From positions 1 to 64,000 of the forward strand of contig NZ_BMRF01000021.1 of NCBI RefSeq assembly GCF_014648495.1: a DNA stretch of 64,000 nt. Reading direction: 5' to 3'. The notes under the pieces were generated by a model. The model did not search any database and had not been told where the DNA came from. It saw only the letters and a list, made by a program, of their open reading frames with translations. The DNA comes from Actinomadura cremea. Its GTDB lineage: Bacteria > Actinomycetota > Actinomycetes > Streptosporangiales > Streptosporangiaceae. Numbering within the stretch: the first letter of the stretch is position 1; each line of letters starts with the position of its first letter. Positions 15,174-24,345 of the stretch are shown piece by piece. The position numbers and the translations under genes were made by a program.

Positions 15174-16079
15174 TCAGCGTCCGCGCGCGTCCCGGTCCGC
15201 CTCCCGCGCCTTCTGCCGCGCCCGGCGCGCCGCCTCGACCGCGCGATCCCTGGCCTGCTCGGCGCGTTCGGCCTTCCGGACGGCCGCGTCCCGGTCGGCG
15301 ACGGCCCGCTCCAGTTCGTGCCGGAGGCGCCCGACCTCGGCGGACGCGCGCTCGGCCGCGTCCCGTGCGGACGCCGCCGCCTCCTCCCGTCCGGCCAGTT
15401 CGCGGTCGGTCTCGGCGGCGCGCTCCCGCAACGCCCCGGCCCGCTCGCGCGCCCGAGCCCGGCCCGCGCGCCCGCCGTCCGCGGGCCCGCGCGGCCTCGT
15501 CTCCTCGGGGGACGCCCGCCCGGCCGCCTCCCCTTCTCCCTTCCTTTCCTTCTTCTCCTCCTTGGGCTTGGTGGGTCGGGGTTCGTCCGCGTCGGGCGCC
15601 ATGGGGAATCCGGCCGGGACGAAACCGGTGTGGCTGCGCGGACGGGAGAGCGTCCCCTCCCGGACCTCGGCGGCGACGTCGGCGTCCACCGTCGCCGCCT
15701 GGAGCGTGTCCTCGACCTCCCGCACCCCCTGGTCGCGCAGGGGGTGCCCGGCCTCGGCGGTCAGCGACTCCGCCGTGCGGAGCAGGCCGCCGATCAGCCG
15801 GGCCCGGCGCTCCTCGAGATCGCCGAGCCCGCCGCCCGAGCCCCATGCCGCGCGGAGCCCGTCCCCGACGGCCAGCAGCCGGCCGAGGTCGTCCGCGGCC
15901 GACCGGGCCAGCAGGTTGACCGCCCAGGCGCTCGCCGTGGGGCGCCGCAGGCCCCCGATCCGCTTGGCGAGCGCGGCGTCCCCCGCGTCCTTCGCCCGCA
16001 GGACGAGCCGGTTCCGCGCCTCGACGAACCCGCCGGGCTCGACCCCGTACAGCTCACGGGCCGCGTTCGTGAAGTCCAC
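15174..16079 (-). CDS. Hypothetical protein with C-terminal coiled coil
   Basis: A 301-residue protein I cannot name. The N-terminal 130 residues are globular and begin DFTNAARELYGVEPGGF. A Pro/Lys/Glu-rich linker follows (about 160-200). Residues about 200-300 are almost entirely Ala, Arg and Glu with heptad spacing, predicting a long coiled coil. No signal peptide or membrane segment is present. Similar two-part proteins are widespread but uncharacterised in actinomycetes. A TAGGAA hexamer ends 6 nt before the GTG start, close to the leaderless pattern. The M20 peptidase gene lies upstream on the same strand with a 50-nt gap. Confidence 0.75.
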   Translation of the reverse strand: MDFTNAARELYGVEPGGFVEARNRLVLRAKDAGDAALAKRIGGLRRPTASAWAVNLLARSAADDLGRLLAVGDGLRAAWGSGGGLGDLEERRARLIGGLLRTAESLTAEAGHPLRDQGVREVEDTLQAATVDADVAAEVREGTLSRPRSHTGFVPAGFPMAPDADEPRPTKPKEEKKERKGEGEAAGRASPEETRPRGPADGGRAGRARARERAGALRERAAETDRELAGREEAAASARDAAERASAEVGRLRHELERAVADRDAAVRKAERAEQARDRAVEAARRARQKAREADRDARGR

Positions 16080-16085
16080 GCACGG

Positions 16086-16091
16086 TTCCTA
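16086..16091 (-). promoter_or_regulatory. Candidate -10 hexamer, leaderless
   Basis: TAGGAA on the minus strand ends 6 nt before the GTG at 16079. The last base deviates from TANNNT. If real, it gives the coiled-coil gene its own promoter independent of the upstream peptidase gene. Confidence 0.3.
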
Positions 16092-16129
16092 CCCCCGGTC
16101 CGGGCCCGGTCCCATGGCGGCGCGTCCGG

Positions 16130-17431
16130 TCAGCGGGTGTCGAGGAAGCGGTCCAGGACGCGGGTGCCGAAGGCGAGGCCGTCCAGCGGGACGCGCTCGT
16201 CCACGCCGTGGAACATGCCGAGGTAGTCCAGGCCGGGGCCGAGCCGCAGCGGCGCGAACCCGTAACCGGTGATGCCGATGCGGTCGAACGACTTGGCGTC
16301 TGTGCCGCCCGCCATCACGTAGGGGACCGGACGGGCGAGGGGGTCCTCGGCGCGCAGGGACCCGGCCAGCGCGGCGAACGTCGGGCCCGCCGGGTCCGCG
16401 GCCGGGGCCTCCTCGAAGTTGATGAACTCGCGGGTCACCTTCGGGCCCAGCAGCCGGTCGATCGTGGCGAGGAACTCCTCGCCGGTGCCGGGGAGGTGGC
16501 GGCCGTCCACGTGGGCGGTCGCGGACCCGGGCACGACGTTGGTCTTGTAGCCGGCGTCGAGCCGCGTCGGGTTCGCCGAGTTGCGGATCGTCCCGGCGAA
16601 CAGCCGCCCGGCGCCGCCGAGGCGGGCGGCCTCCGCGTCGAGCCGGTCGTGGTCGATCGTCGTGCCGAGCGCGTCCGCGAGACCGTCCAGCAGGGCCCGC
16701 ACCCCCGGGGTCAGGCGGACGGGCCAGGGGTGCGAGGCGATCCGGGAGACGGCGTGCGCGATCTCGGCGACCGCGTTGCCGGGTGCGGGCTTGGAGCCGT
16801 GCCCGGCCTTCCCGCGCGCCGTGAGCCGCATCCACGCCGTGCCGCGCTCGCCGGTCGCGATCGGGTAGATCCGGACGCCGCCGGCGTCCACGCTGAACCC
16901 GCCGGACTCGCTGATCGCCTCCGTGCAGCCGGTGAACAGGTCGCGGTGCTCGCGCGCCACGTACCGGGAGCCGAACTCGCCGGTGCACTCCTCGTCGGCC
17001 AGGAACGCCAGGACCAGGTCGCCGCGGGTGCGGCGGCCCTCGCGGAGGCGGCGCGCGACGACGGCGAGGGTCATCGCGAGGGTGCCCTTCATGTCGACGG
17101 CGCCGCGGCCCCACACGCACCCGTCGCGGACCTCGCCCGCGAACGGCGGGACCGTCCACTCGGCGGGGTCGGCGGGCACGACGTCCAGGTGCCCGTGGAT
17201 CAGGAACGGCGGCGCGGACGGGTCCGTGCCGGGGACGCGGGCGAGGACGCTCGCGCGGCCGGGCGCCGACTCGACGACCAGCGGGTCGACCCCCGCGTCG
17301 TCCAGCAGCCCGGCGACGAACTCGGCGGCGGGCCGCTCCGGGCGGGCGTCGCCCTCGCCCCGGTTCGTCGTGTCGATCCGGATGAGGTCGGCGCAGATCC
17401 GCGCCGCCGCGTCGCCGGCACCGTCCGTCAC
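16130..17431 (-). CDS. M20-family metallopeptidase/deacylase
   Basis: A dizinc amidohydrolase of the M20 family (ArgE/DapE/ACY1-like), about 433 residues from the GTG at 17431. The metal and catalytic motifs are clear: HGHLDVVPA, the bridging Asp in GRGAVDMKG, the general base pair in DEECTGEFGS, and a C-terminal MFHGVDE motif. A dimerisation domain is inserted in the middle (about residues 175-290). It would hydrolyse an N-acyl amino acid or dipeptide in the cytosol. The frame is open to a TTG at 17488, but that start has no ribosome site, whereas GTG 17431 has a GGGGTGGA stretch upstream. This start is uncertain. Confidence 0.85.
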   Translation of the reverse strand: MTDGAGDAAARICADLIRIDTTNRGEGDARPERPAAEFVAGLLDDAGVDPLVVESAPGRASVLARVPGTDPSAPPFLIHGHLDVVPADPAEWTVPPFAGEVRDGCVWGRGAVDMKGTLAMTLAVVARRLREGRRTRGDLVLAFLADEECTGEFGSRYVAREHRDLFTGCTEAISESGGFSVDAGGVRIYPIATGERGTAWMRLTARGKAGHGSKPAPGNAVAEIAHAVSRIASHPWPVRLTPGVRALLDGLADALGTTIDHDRLDAEAARLGGAGRLFAGTIRNSANPTRLDAGYKTNVVPGSATAHVDGRHLPGTGEEFLATIDRLLGPKVTREFINFEEAPAADPAGPTFAALAGSLRAEDPLARPVPYVMAGGTDAKSFDRIGITGYGFAPLRLGPGLDYLGMFHGVDERVPLDGLAFGTRVLDRFLDTR

Positions 17432-17597
17432 CCGTTCCACCCCATTTCGGAACGAACCATCGTCTCCACCCCCGACGACCTCGGTCAACGGTGATCGCCG
17501 ACGTCTCGATCCGGTCTCGACACCGTGAGCGATCGCCTACACAGCGTTACTCTTGGTGGACGTTGCGTGCAAACCGCGAGCGCTGGCGAGGAGGGGC

Positions 17598-19205
17598 ATG
17601 ATCGGCCGGAAAGGTGTGAATGGACGTGCGGGGGCGGGGCTCGCCGCGGTGCTGCTGGCGGCCTCGCCGGGGGCGGCGGGCTGCGGCGGCGCGGTGGCGG
17701 CGGGGGACGGCACGTTCGTCGTCGGCCACTCCGAGCCCGACCACCTCGTCCCCGCGAACACGACCAGCAGCTACGCCTTCGACGTGCTCGGCGGCCTGTT
17801 CGACAACCTCATGACCCTCACCGGGGACGGACGGCCGGTCCCGCTCGCCGCCGCGTCGGTCACCTCCGCCGACCGGCGCGTCTGGACGATCAAGGTCAGG
17901 CCGGGGCGGACGTTCCACAACGGGGAGGCGGTCACCGCGCGGAGCTTCGCCGACGCCTGGAACAACGCGGCGTACGGGCCGAACGCGTACGCGGCCAACA
18001 GCTACTTCGCCCACATCGAGGGATACGACGAGCTGAACCCCGAGGAGGGGAACGCGGCGCCGCAGACCAGGACGCTGTCCGGCCTGGACGTCGTGGACGC
18101 CACCACGCTCGAGGTGACCCTGAACGACCCGTTCCGGGACTTCCCCCTGCTGCTGACCTATCCGGCGTTCGCGCCGATGCCCGAGGCGGGGCTGGCCGAC
18201 CTCGAGGCGTTCGAGGAGCACCCCGTCGGCAACGGCCCGTACATGATGAGCGGCGACTGGGAGCGCAACCGGCAGATCGCGCTCGTCCCGTTCCCCGACT
18301 ACGCCGGTCCGCGCAAGCCGAAGAACAAGGGCGTGACCTGGAGGAGCTACTCCAGCGCCGACACCGCCTACACCGACCTGCGGGCGGGAGCACTCGACGT
18401 GCTGCCGACGATCCCCGCCGCGAAGGTCGCCGAGGCGAGACGGGTGCTCGGCGACCGGTTCCTCACCCGCGAGACGAGCACGATGGACTACCTGGGCTTC
18501 CCGGTGTTCGACGAGCGGTTCGCCGATCCGAGGCTGCGCCGCGCGATCTCGATGGTCATCGACCGCGAGGGCATCAACAAGGCCGTCTACGACGGGACGT
18601 ACCACCCGGCGGACTCGCTGCTCCCGCCGAGCGTCCCCGGACACCGCCCGAACGCGTGCGGGGAACCGTGCACCTACGACCCCGCCGAGGCGAAGAGGCT
18701 GTTCACCGAGGCGGGCGGCTTCACCGGGACTCTCGAGCTGTACTTCTCCAACTCCCAGCCGACCTACGAGCAGTGGATGCGGATCGTCGCGAACTCCATC
18801 CGCGACAATCTCGGCGTCCAGGACATCCGGTTCCGCGAGGTGCCCGCGTCCGAGTACTTCTCGATGCTGCGCGCCCGGGAGGAGAAGGGCCCGTACCGGC
18901 AGAACTGGGAGGCCGACTACCCCAGCCCGCAGAACTACCTCGAGAACATGTGGGGTTCGGAGGGCAACCGCATGGGCTGGACGAACGAGGAGTTCGACGA
19001 GCTGATCGCGAAGGGCAACCGGGCCGCCGGCCGGCGGGAGGCCCTCGGGTACTACCACCGGGCCGAGGAGATCGCGATCCGGGAGATGCCGATGATCCCG
19101 CTGTGGACGTGGGCGGGCCAGGGCGGCCGCTCCGAGCGCGTCGGCGACGTCACCATCACCCCGTTCTCCACCGGCCTGCTCGCCGCCGAAGTGACGGTCG
19201 GGTGA
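17598..19205 (+). CDS. ABC transporter substrate-binding lipoprotein, family 5 (peptide/nickel type)
   Basis: A 535-residue extracellular solute-binding protein of family 5 (DppA/OppA). A lipoprotein signal (basic N-terminus, hydrophobic core, lipobox ending at Cys29 in GAAGCGG) anchors it to the outer face of the membrane. The mature part shows the family pattern VVGHSEPDHLVPANTTSSY, followed by LGGLFDNLM and the RRVWTIKVRPGRTFHNGE segment. Start ATG 17598 has GAGGAGGGG directly upstream. It is the first gene of a five-gene importer operon (17598-23268). Ligand class (oligopeptide, dipeptide, opine or metal chelate) cannot be decided. Two paired cysteines in CGEPC may form a disulfide. Confidence 0.9.
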   Translation: MIGRKGVNGRAGAGLAAVLLAASPGAAGCGGAVAAGDGTFVVGHSEPDHLVPANTTSSYAFDVLGGLFDNLMTLTGDGRPVPLAAASVTSADRRVWTIKVRPGRTFHNGEAVTARSFADAWNNAAYGPNAYAANSYFAHIEGYDELNPEEGNAAPQTRTLSGLDVVDATTLEVTLNDPFRDFPLLLTYPAFAPMPEAGLADLEAFEEHPVGNGPYMMSGDWERNRQIALVPFPDYAGPRKPKNKGVTWRSYSSADTAYTDLRAGALDVLPTIPAAKVAEARRVLGDRFLTRETSTMDYLGFPVFDERFADPRLRRAISMVIDREGINKAVYDGTYHPADSLLPPSVPGHRPNACGEPCTYDPAEAKRLFTEAGGFTGTLELYFSNSQPTYEQWMRIVANSIRDNLGVQDIRFREVPASEYFSMLRAREEKGPYRQNWEADYPSPQNYLENMWGSEGNRMGWTNEEFDELIAKGNRAAGRREALGYYHRAEEIAIREMPMIPLWTWAGQGGRSERVGDVTITPFSTGLLAAEVTVG

Positions 19206-19209
19206 CCGG

Positions 19210-20136
19210 ATGCGGCGCTACACGCTCCGGCGGATCCTGCAGGCGGTGCCGGTCTTCTTCGGCACGACGCTGCTCATCTACGCGATGGTCTTCGCGTTGC
19301 CCGGAGACCCGATCCAGGCCCTCGCCGGGAACAAGCCGGTCCCCGACAACGTCCTGCACACGCTGCGCGAGCGCTACAACCTCAACGACCCGCTGCTCGT
19401 CCAGTACGGCAAGTACATGTGGGGGGTCCTGCACGGCGACCTCGGCGAGAACTACACCGGGCAGAGCGTGTCGGAGATGCTCGCCGGGCGCTGGCCGGTG
19501 ACCGCGCGGCTCGCCGTCACCGCGTGGGTCTTCGAGCTGGCCGTCGGGATCGCGCTCGGTGTGTGGGCGGGCCTGCGCCGCGGCCGCCTCGCCGACACGC
19601 TCGTCCTCGGCGGGACGACCCTGGTCATCGCCGTCCCGGTGTTCGTGCTCGGCTCCACCGCGCAGATCGTGTTCGGACTGCACTGGCGGATCTTCCCCAC
19701 CGCCGGGATCGACGCGGGCTGGCCGGTGAGCTACCTGCTGCCCGGCATCGTCCTCGGCGCGTTCGGCCTGTCCTACGTCGCGCGGCTGACGCGGACGAGC
19801 CTCGCCGAGAACCTGCGCGCCGACTACGTCCGGACGGCGAGCGCGAAGGGGCTGACGCGGGCGCGGGTGATCGGCAGGCACACGCTGCGCAACTCGCTGA
19901 TCCCGGTGGTGACCTACCTCGGCGTCGACTTCGGGGCGCTGATGGGCGGCGCGATCGTCACCGAGGGCATCTTCAACCTGCCCGGCGTCGGCCAGCAGGT
20001 GTTCCAGTCGATCCAGCTCAAGGAGGGGCCGGTGGTGGTCGGTGCCGTCACCGTCCTGGTGCTGGTCTTCCTGCTGGTCAACCTGCTCGTGGACCTGCTC
20101 TACGGGCTGCTCGACCCGCGGATCCGGTTCGAGTGA
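19210..20136 (+). CDS. ABC transporter permease, DppB/OppB type
   Basis: A 308-residue inner-membrane permease of the DppB/OppB type with about six membrane segments, starting MRRYTLRRILQAVPVFFGTT. The EAA cytoplasmic loop, which docks to the ATPases, reads DYVRTASAKGLTRARVIGRH (about residues 207-226). The long extracytoplasmic loop after the first helix (DPIQALAGNKP to GDLGENY) is typical of this subunit. It starts 4 nt after the lipoprotein stop and would pair with the next permease to form the channel. No odd features. Confidence 0.92.
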   Translation: MRRYTLRRILQAVPVFFGTTLLIYAMVFALPGDPIQALAGNKPVPDNVLHTLRERYNLNDPLLVQYGKYMWGVLHGDLGENYTGQSVSEMLAGRWPVTARLAVTAWVFELAVGIALGVWAGLRRGRLADTLVLGGTTLVIAVPVFVLGSTAQIVFGLHWRIFPTAGIDAGWPVSYLLPGIVLGAFGLSYVARLTRTSLAENLRADYVRTASAKGLTRARVIGRHTLRNSLIPVVTYLGVDFGALMGGAIVTEGIFNLPGVGQQVFQSIQLKEGPVVVGAVTVLVLVFLLVNLLVDLLYGLLDPRIRFE

Positions 20137-20173
20137 ACCGGCCACGGGACGTCCGGCGCGAGAGGAGGGGAAC

Positions 20174-21115
20174 GTGACGACCGACGAGCGGGACGCGGGC
20201 GCGACGGGGACCGCGGCGGCCGTCGCCGCCGAGGCGGGCGGCGGCGGGCCGCCCGGCGGACGGGCGGGCCGCGCGTCGCTGTGGGACGACGCGTGGCGCG
20301 ACCTGCGGCGCCGCTGGGTGTTCTGGGGTTCGGCGGCGATCCTCGCGGTCGTCGCGGTGATGGCCGCCTTCCCGGGGCTGCTCGCCCGGCACGAGGCGAA
20401 CCGGGGCTGCGACCCGAACGCCGCGCGGCTCGGACCGTCCGCCGGGCACTGGTTCGGCACCGACGACGCGGGCTGCGACTACTTCGCGCACGTGGTGCAC
20501 GGCGCCCGCCCGACGCTGCTGATCGGCGTCGCCGTGACCGCGTTCGCGTTCGCGATCGCGCTGGTGCTCGGGATGCTCGCCGGCTTCTACGGCGGCCTGC
20601 TGGACGCCGCCGTCGCCCGCATCACCGACGTGTTCTTCGGGCTCCCGTTCGTCCTCGGCGCCACCGTGATCCTGGTGGCCTTCCCCGGGCACGGCATCGG
20701 CGCCATGACGCTGGTGCTGGTCCTGCTCGGCTGGACGACGATGATCCGCATCATGCGGGCGCAGGTCATCTCCGTCCGGGACGCCGACTACGTGCAGGCG
20801 GCGCGGCTGCTCGGCGCGTCCGACGTCCGGATCATGACGCGGCACGTCCTGCCGAACGCGATCGCGCCGGTGATCGTCGTCGCCACCCTCAACGTCGGCA
20901 ACGTGATCGCGGGGGAGGCGACGCTGGACTTCCTCGGCGTCGGCCTGCAGTACCCCGAGGTGTCGTGGGGGCTCCAGCTCAACCAGGCGCAGGACTCCTT
21001 CCTCGCGTACCCGCACCTGCTGGTCTTCCCGGCGGTGTTCCTGTCGGCCACGGTCCTCGGCTTCCTGATGCTCGGCGACGCCGCGCGCGACGCCCTCGAC
21101 CCGAAACTGCGGTGA
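20174..21115 (+). CDS. ABC transporter permease, DppC/OppC type
   Basis: A 313-residue permease that forms the second half of the channel. It has an extra Gly/Ala-rich cytoplasmic N-terminus (about residues 1-40), then a first membrane helix (about 52-72) and the HWFGTDDAGCDYFAHVVHGA segment, which is the hallmark of DppC (usually GTDxxGRDxxSR). The EAA loop is DYVQAARLLGASDVRIMTRH. The GTG start follows GAGGAGGGG. Two cysteines, in RGCDPN and DAGCDY, replace the common Arg and could form a disulfide on the outer face. Confidence 0.9.
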   Translation: MTTDERDAGATGTAAAVAAEAGGGGPPGGRAGRASLWDDAWRDLRRRWVFWGSAAILAVVAVMAAFPGLLARHEANRGCDPNAARLGPSAGHWFGTDDAGCDYFAHVVHGARPTLLIGVAVTAFAFAIALVLGMLAGFYGGLLDAAVARITDVFFGLPFVLGATVILVAFPGHGIGAMTLVLVLLGWTTMIRIMRAQVISVRDADYVQAARLLGASDVRIMTRHVLPNAIAPVIVVATLNVGNVIAGEATLDFLGVGLQYPEVSWGLQLNQAQDSFLAYPHLLVFPAVFLSATVLGFLMLGDAARDALDPKLR

Positions 21116-21119
21116 GGCC

Positions 21120-22134
<1,015 letters not shown>

Positions 22135-22163
<29 letters not shown>

Positions 22164-23268
22164 CGATCCGGTCGCCGGGCCGCCGGCCGAGGGTCCGATC
22201 GACGGTCGGGTCGACGCGCGTGCCGGCGAGCCGATCCTGCGCGTGGAGGGGCTCGTCAAGCACTACCCGGTGACGCGCGGCGTGCTGTTCAAGCGGACGG
22301 TCGGCCGCGTCAGGGCCGTGGACGGCGTGGACCTGGAGCTGCGTCCCGGCGAGACGCTCGGCGTCGTCGGCGAGTCCGGCTGCGGTAAGTCGACGCTCGC
22401 GCGGCTGCTGCTGGCGGCCGAGCGCCCCACCGCGGGCACCGTCCGCTTCGCCGGACGGGACGTCTTCGCGCTCTCCCGCGCCGAGCTGCGGGCCCTCCGG
22501 CGCCGCGTCCAGATGGTCCTCCAGGACCCGTACTCCTCCCTCAACCCGCGCATGACCGTCGGGGACATCGTCGGCGAGCCGTTCGCGATCCACCCGGACG
22601 CGGCGCCCAGGCGAGAGCGGCGCGCCCGCGTCGGGGAACTGCTGGAGCTGGTCGGGCTCGACCCCGGCCACGCCGACCGCTACCCGCACCAGTTCTCCGG
22701 CGGGCAGCGGCAGCGCGTGGGCATCGCGCGCGCCCTCGCGCTGCGCCCGGACGTGATCGTCTGCGACGAGCCGGTGTCGGCACTCGACGTGTCCGTGCAG
22801 GCCCAGGTGATGAACCTGCTCGCCGAGCTGCAGCGCGAGCTGGGGCTGGCGTACGTGTTCATCGCCCACGACCTCGCGGCCGTCCGGCACATCTCCGACC
22901 GCATCGCCGTGATGTACCTCGGCAAGGTCGTCGAGACGGGCACCGAGACGCGGATCTACGAGCATCCGGCGCACCCCTACACGCAGGCGCTGCTGTCCGC
23001 GGTCCCCGTGCCGGACCCGGACGCCCCCGGCCCGGCCGGGCGGATCGAGCTGGAGGGGGAGCCGCCGTCGCCGCTGGACCCGCCGTCCGGCTGCCGCTTC
23101 CGGACCCGCTGCCCGAAGGCGGCGGACGTCTGCGCGGAGCGGGAACCCGCGCTGGAACCGCGCGCCGGGTCCGCCCACCCGAGCGCGTGCCACTTCGCGG
23201 GCGAGGCCGACCCGGGCGAGAGTCCCTTCGCGGGCCCCCGCACCGGGCCCCTCGCGGAGGGCCCCTGA
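22135..23268 (+). CDS. ABC transporter ATP-binding protein, DppF/OppF type
   Basis: A 377-residue ATPase, the second nucleotide-binding subunit of the importer. The DppF hallmark [20 protein letters not shown] opens the domain. Walker A is GESGCGKST, the signature is FSGGQRQR, Walker B is [12 protein letters not shown], and the H-loop is AHDLA. The C-terminal extension carries [15 protein letters not shown] and a final CHF. The GTG start is inside the preceding gene. The N-terminal 25 residues before the domain are Pro/Asp-rich and poorly conserved, so the start could lie slightly further in. Confidence 0.92.
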
Positions 23269-23304
23269 GCCCGGCGACGGCGGCCCCGGCGCCCCGCGGG
23301 TCCG

Positions 23305-23310
23305 TAGGGT
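23305..23310 (+). promoter_or_regulatory. -10 hexamer of a leaderless promoter
   Basis: TAGGGT ends 6 nt before the ATG at 23317. The G-rich spacer GGGGGC could also act as a weak ribosome site. The promoter would make the spermidine-synthase-like gene independent of the importer operon ending 48 nt upstream. Confidence 0.45.
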
Positions 23311-23316
23311 GGGGGC

Positions 23317-24174
23317 ATGGCGCGCAAGGGAAGGGGTCCGCGGCCGGAGACCCACACGATCGCCGGGGGCGAGGCGGAGCTGCTGCGGGACGCCGACCGC
23401 GACGGCGGCTGGGTGCTGCTCGTGGGCGGCGTCCCCCAGTCCTACGTGGACCTGTCCGACCCCACCTACCTCGACTTCGAGTACATGCAGCTGATGGGCG
23501 CCGTCGTCGACGCGGTCGCCCCGGACGGGGAGCCGCTCGACGCCGTCCACGTCGGCGGCGCCGGATGCACCCTCCCGCGGTACGTCGCCGCGACCCGTCC
23601 CCGCTCGCGGCAGGTCGTGCTGGAGCCGGACGGCGATCTGGTGCGGCTCGTCCGGGAGCGGCTGCCGGTCAAGGGCGTCCCCGGCCTGCGGATCCGGATC
23701 ACCGACGGCCGCACCGGCGTCGCCGCGCTGCCCGACGCGGCGGACGACCTGGTGGTGATGGACGCGTTCGCCGAGGCGTCGATGCCCCTCGACCTCGCCA
23801 CCCGGGAGTTCGTGCTCGACGCCGCGCGGGTGCTGCGGCCCGGCGGCGTCTACCTCGCCAACGTCGCCGACGGGTTCCGGCTGCCGTTCGCCCGCCGGAC
23901 GGCCGCGACGATCGCGTCGGTGTTCGACCACACGCTGCTGATGGGCGACCCGGGGGTGCTGCGCGGCCGCAGGTTCGGCAACCTCATCGTGGCGGGCTCC
24001 CGGGAGCCGCTGCCGGTCGCCGAGCTGACCCGCCGCGCGGCGGGCGGCATCGCCCGGGCGCGGCTGCTGGCGGGCGGCGACCTGGCCGCGTTCTGCTCCG
24101 GTGCCGCGCCCCTGCACGACGGCGAGGACGTCGCGGTGCCCGTCCCGCCGCCGCAGGTGTTCGGGAAATCCTGA
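23317..24174 (+). CDS. Spermidine-synthase-like methyltransferase-fold protein
   Basis: A 285-residue Rossmann-fold protein resembling spermidine synthases. The nucleotide-binding glycine motif reads HVGGAGCTLPRYVA (about residues 83-96), an acidic residue follows in VVLEPDGD, and the catalytic-region aspartate lies in LVVMDAFAE. It lacks the longer N-terminal beta-tetramerisation domain of true polyamine synthases, and I cannot see a complete putrescine-binding set, so it may be an aminopropyl- or methyl-transferase with another substrate. Start ATG 23317 is fixed by the TAGGGT hexamer 6 nt upstream. Confidence 0.78.
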   Translation: MARKGRGPRPETHTIAGGEAELLRDADRDGGWVLLVGGVPQSYVDLSDPTYLDFEYMQLMGAVVDAVAPDGEPLDAVHVGGAGCTLPRYVAATRPRSRQVVLEPDGDLVRLVRERLPVKGVPGLRIRITDGRTGVAALPDAADDLVVMDAFAEASMPLDLATREFVLDAARVLRPGGVYLANVADGFRLPFARRTAATIASVFDHTLLMGDPGVLRGRRFGNLIVAGSREPLPVAELTRRAAGGIARARLLAGGDLAAFCSGAAPLHDGEDVAVPVPPPQVFGKS

Positions 24175-24333
24175 CGGGATTCTCAACGTGCTGAAAAAGT
24201 GACACCGCGCATGCCGCCACGCTGAATTCCCCACCCCAGGTCAGCGCGGGTTCGGCCGCCAGAGGCCCCGCAGGGACGGGAATTTCGGGCCGTCCGCCTC
24301 GCGGTATCGGCCGCATCCGGCGGCCCGATGTTC

Positions 24334-24339
24334 CATAAT
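24334..24339 (+). promoter_or_regulatory. -10 hexamer of a leaderless promoter
   Basis: CATAAT ends 6 nt before ATG 24346 with no ribosome-binding site. It argues against the in-frame ATG at 24328, which lies upstream of the hexamer. Confidence 0.5.
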
Positions 24340-24345
24340 CGACCG

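Noticed and set aside
24328..24345. Upstream ATG (24328) as start of the GAF-PP2C protein
   Set aside because: It precedes the CATAAT hexamer that best explains the promoter, and it has no ribosome site.
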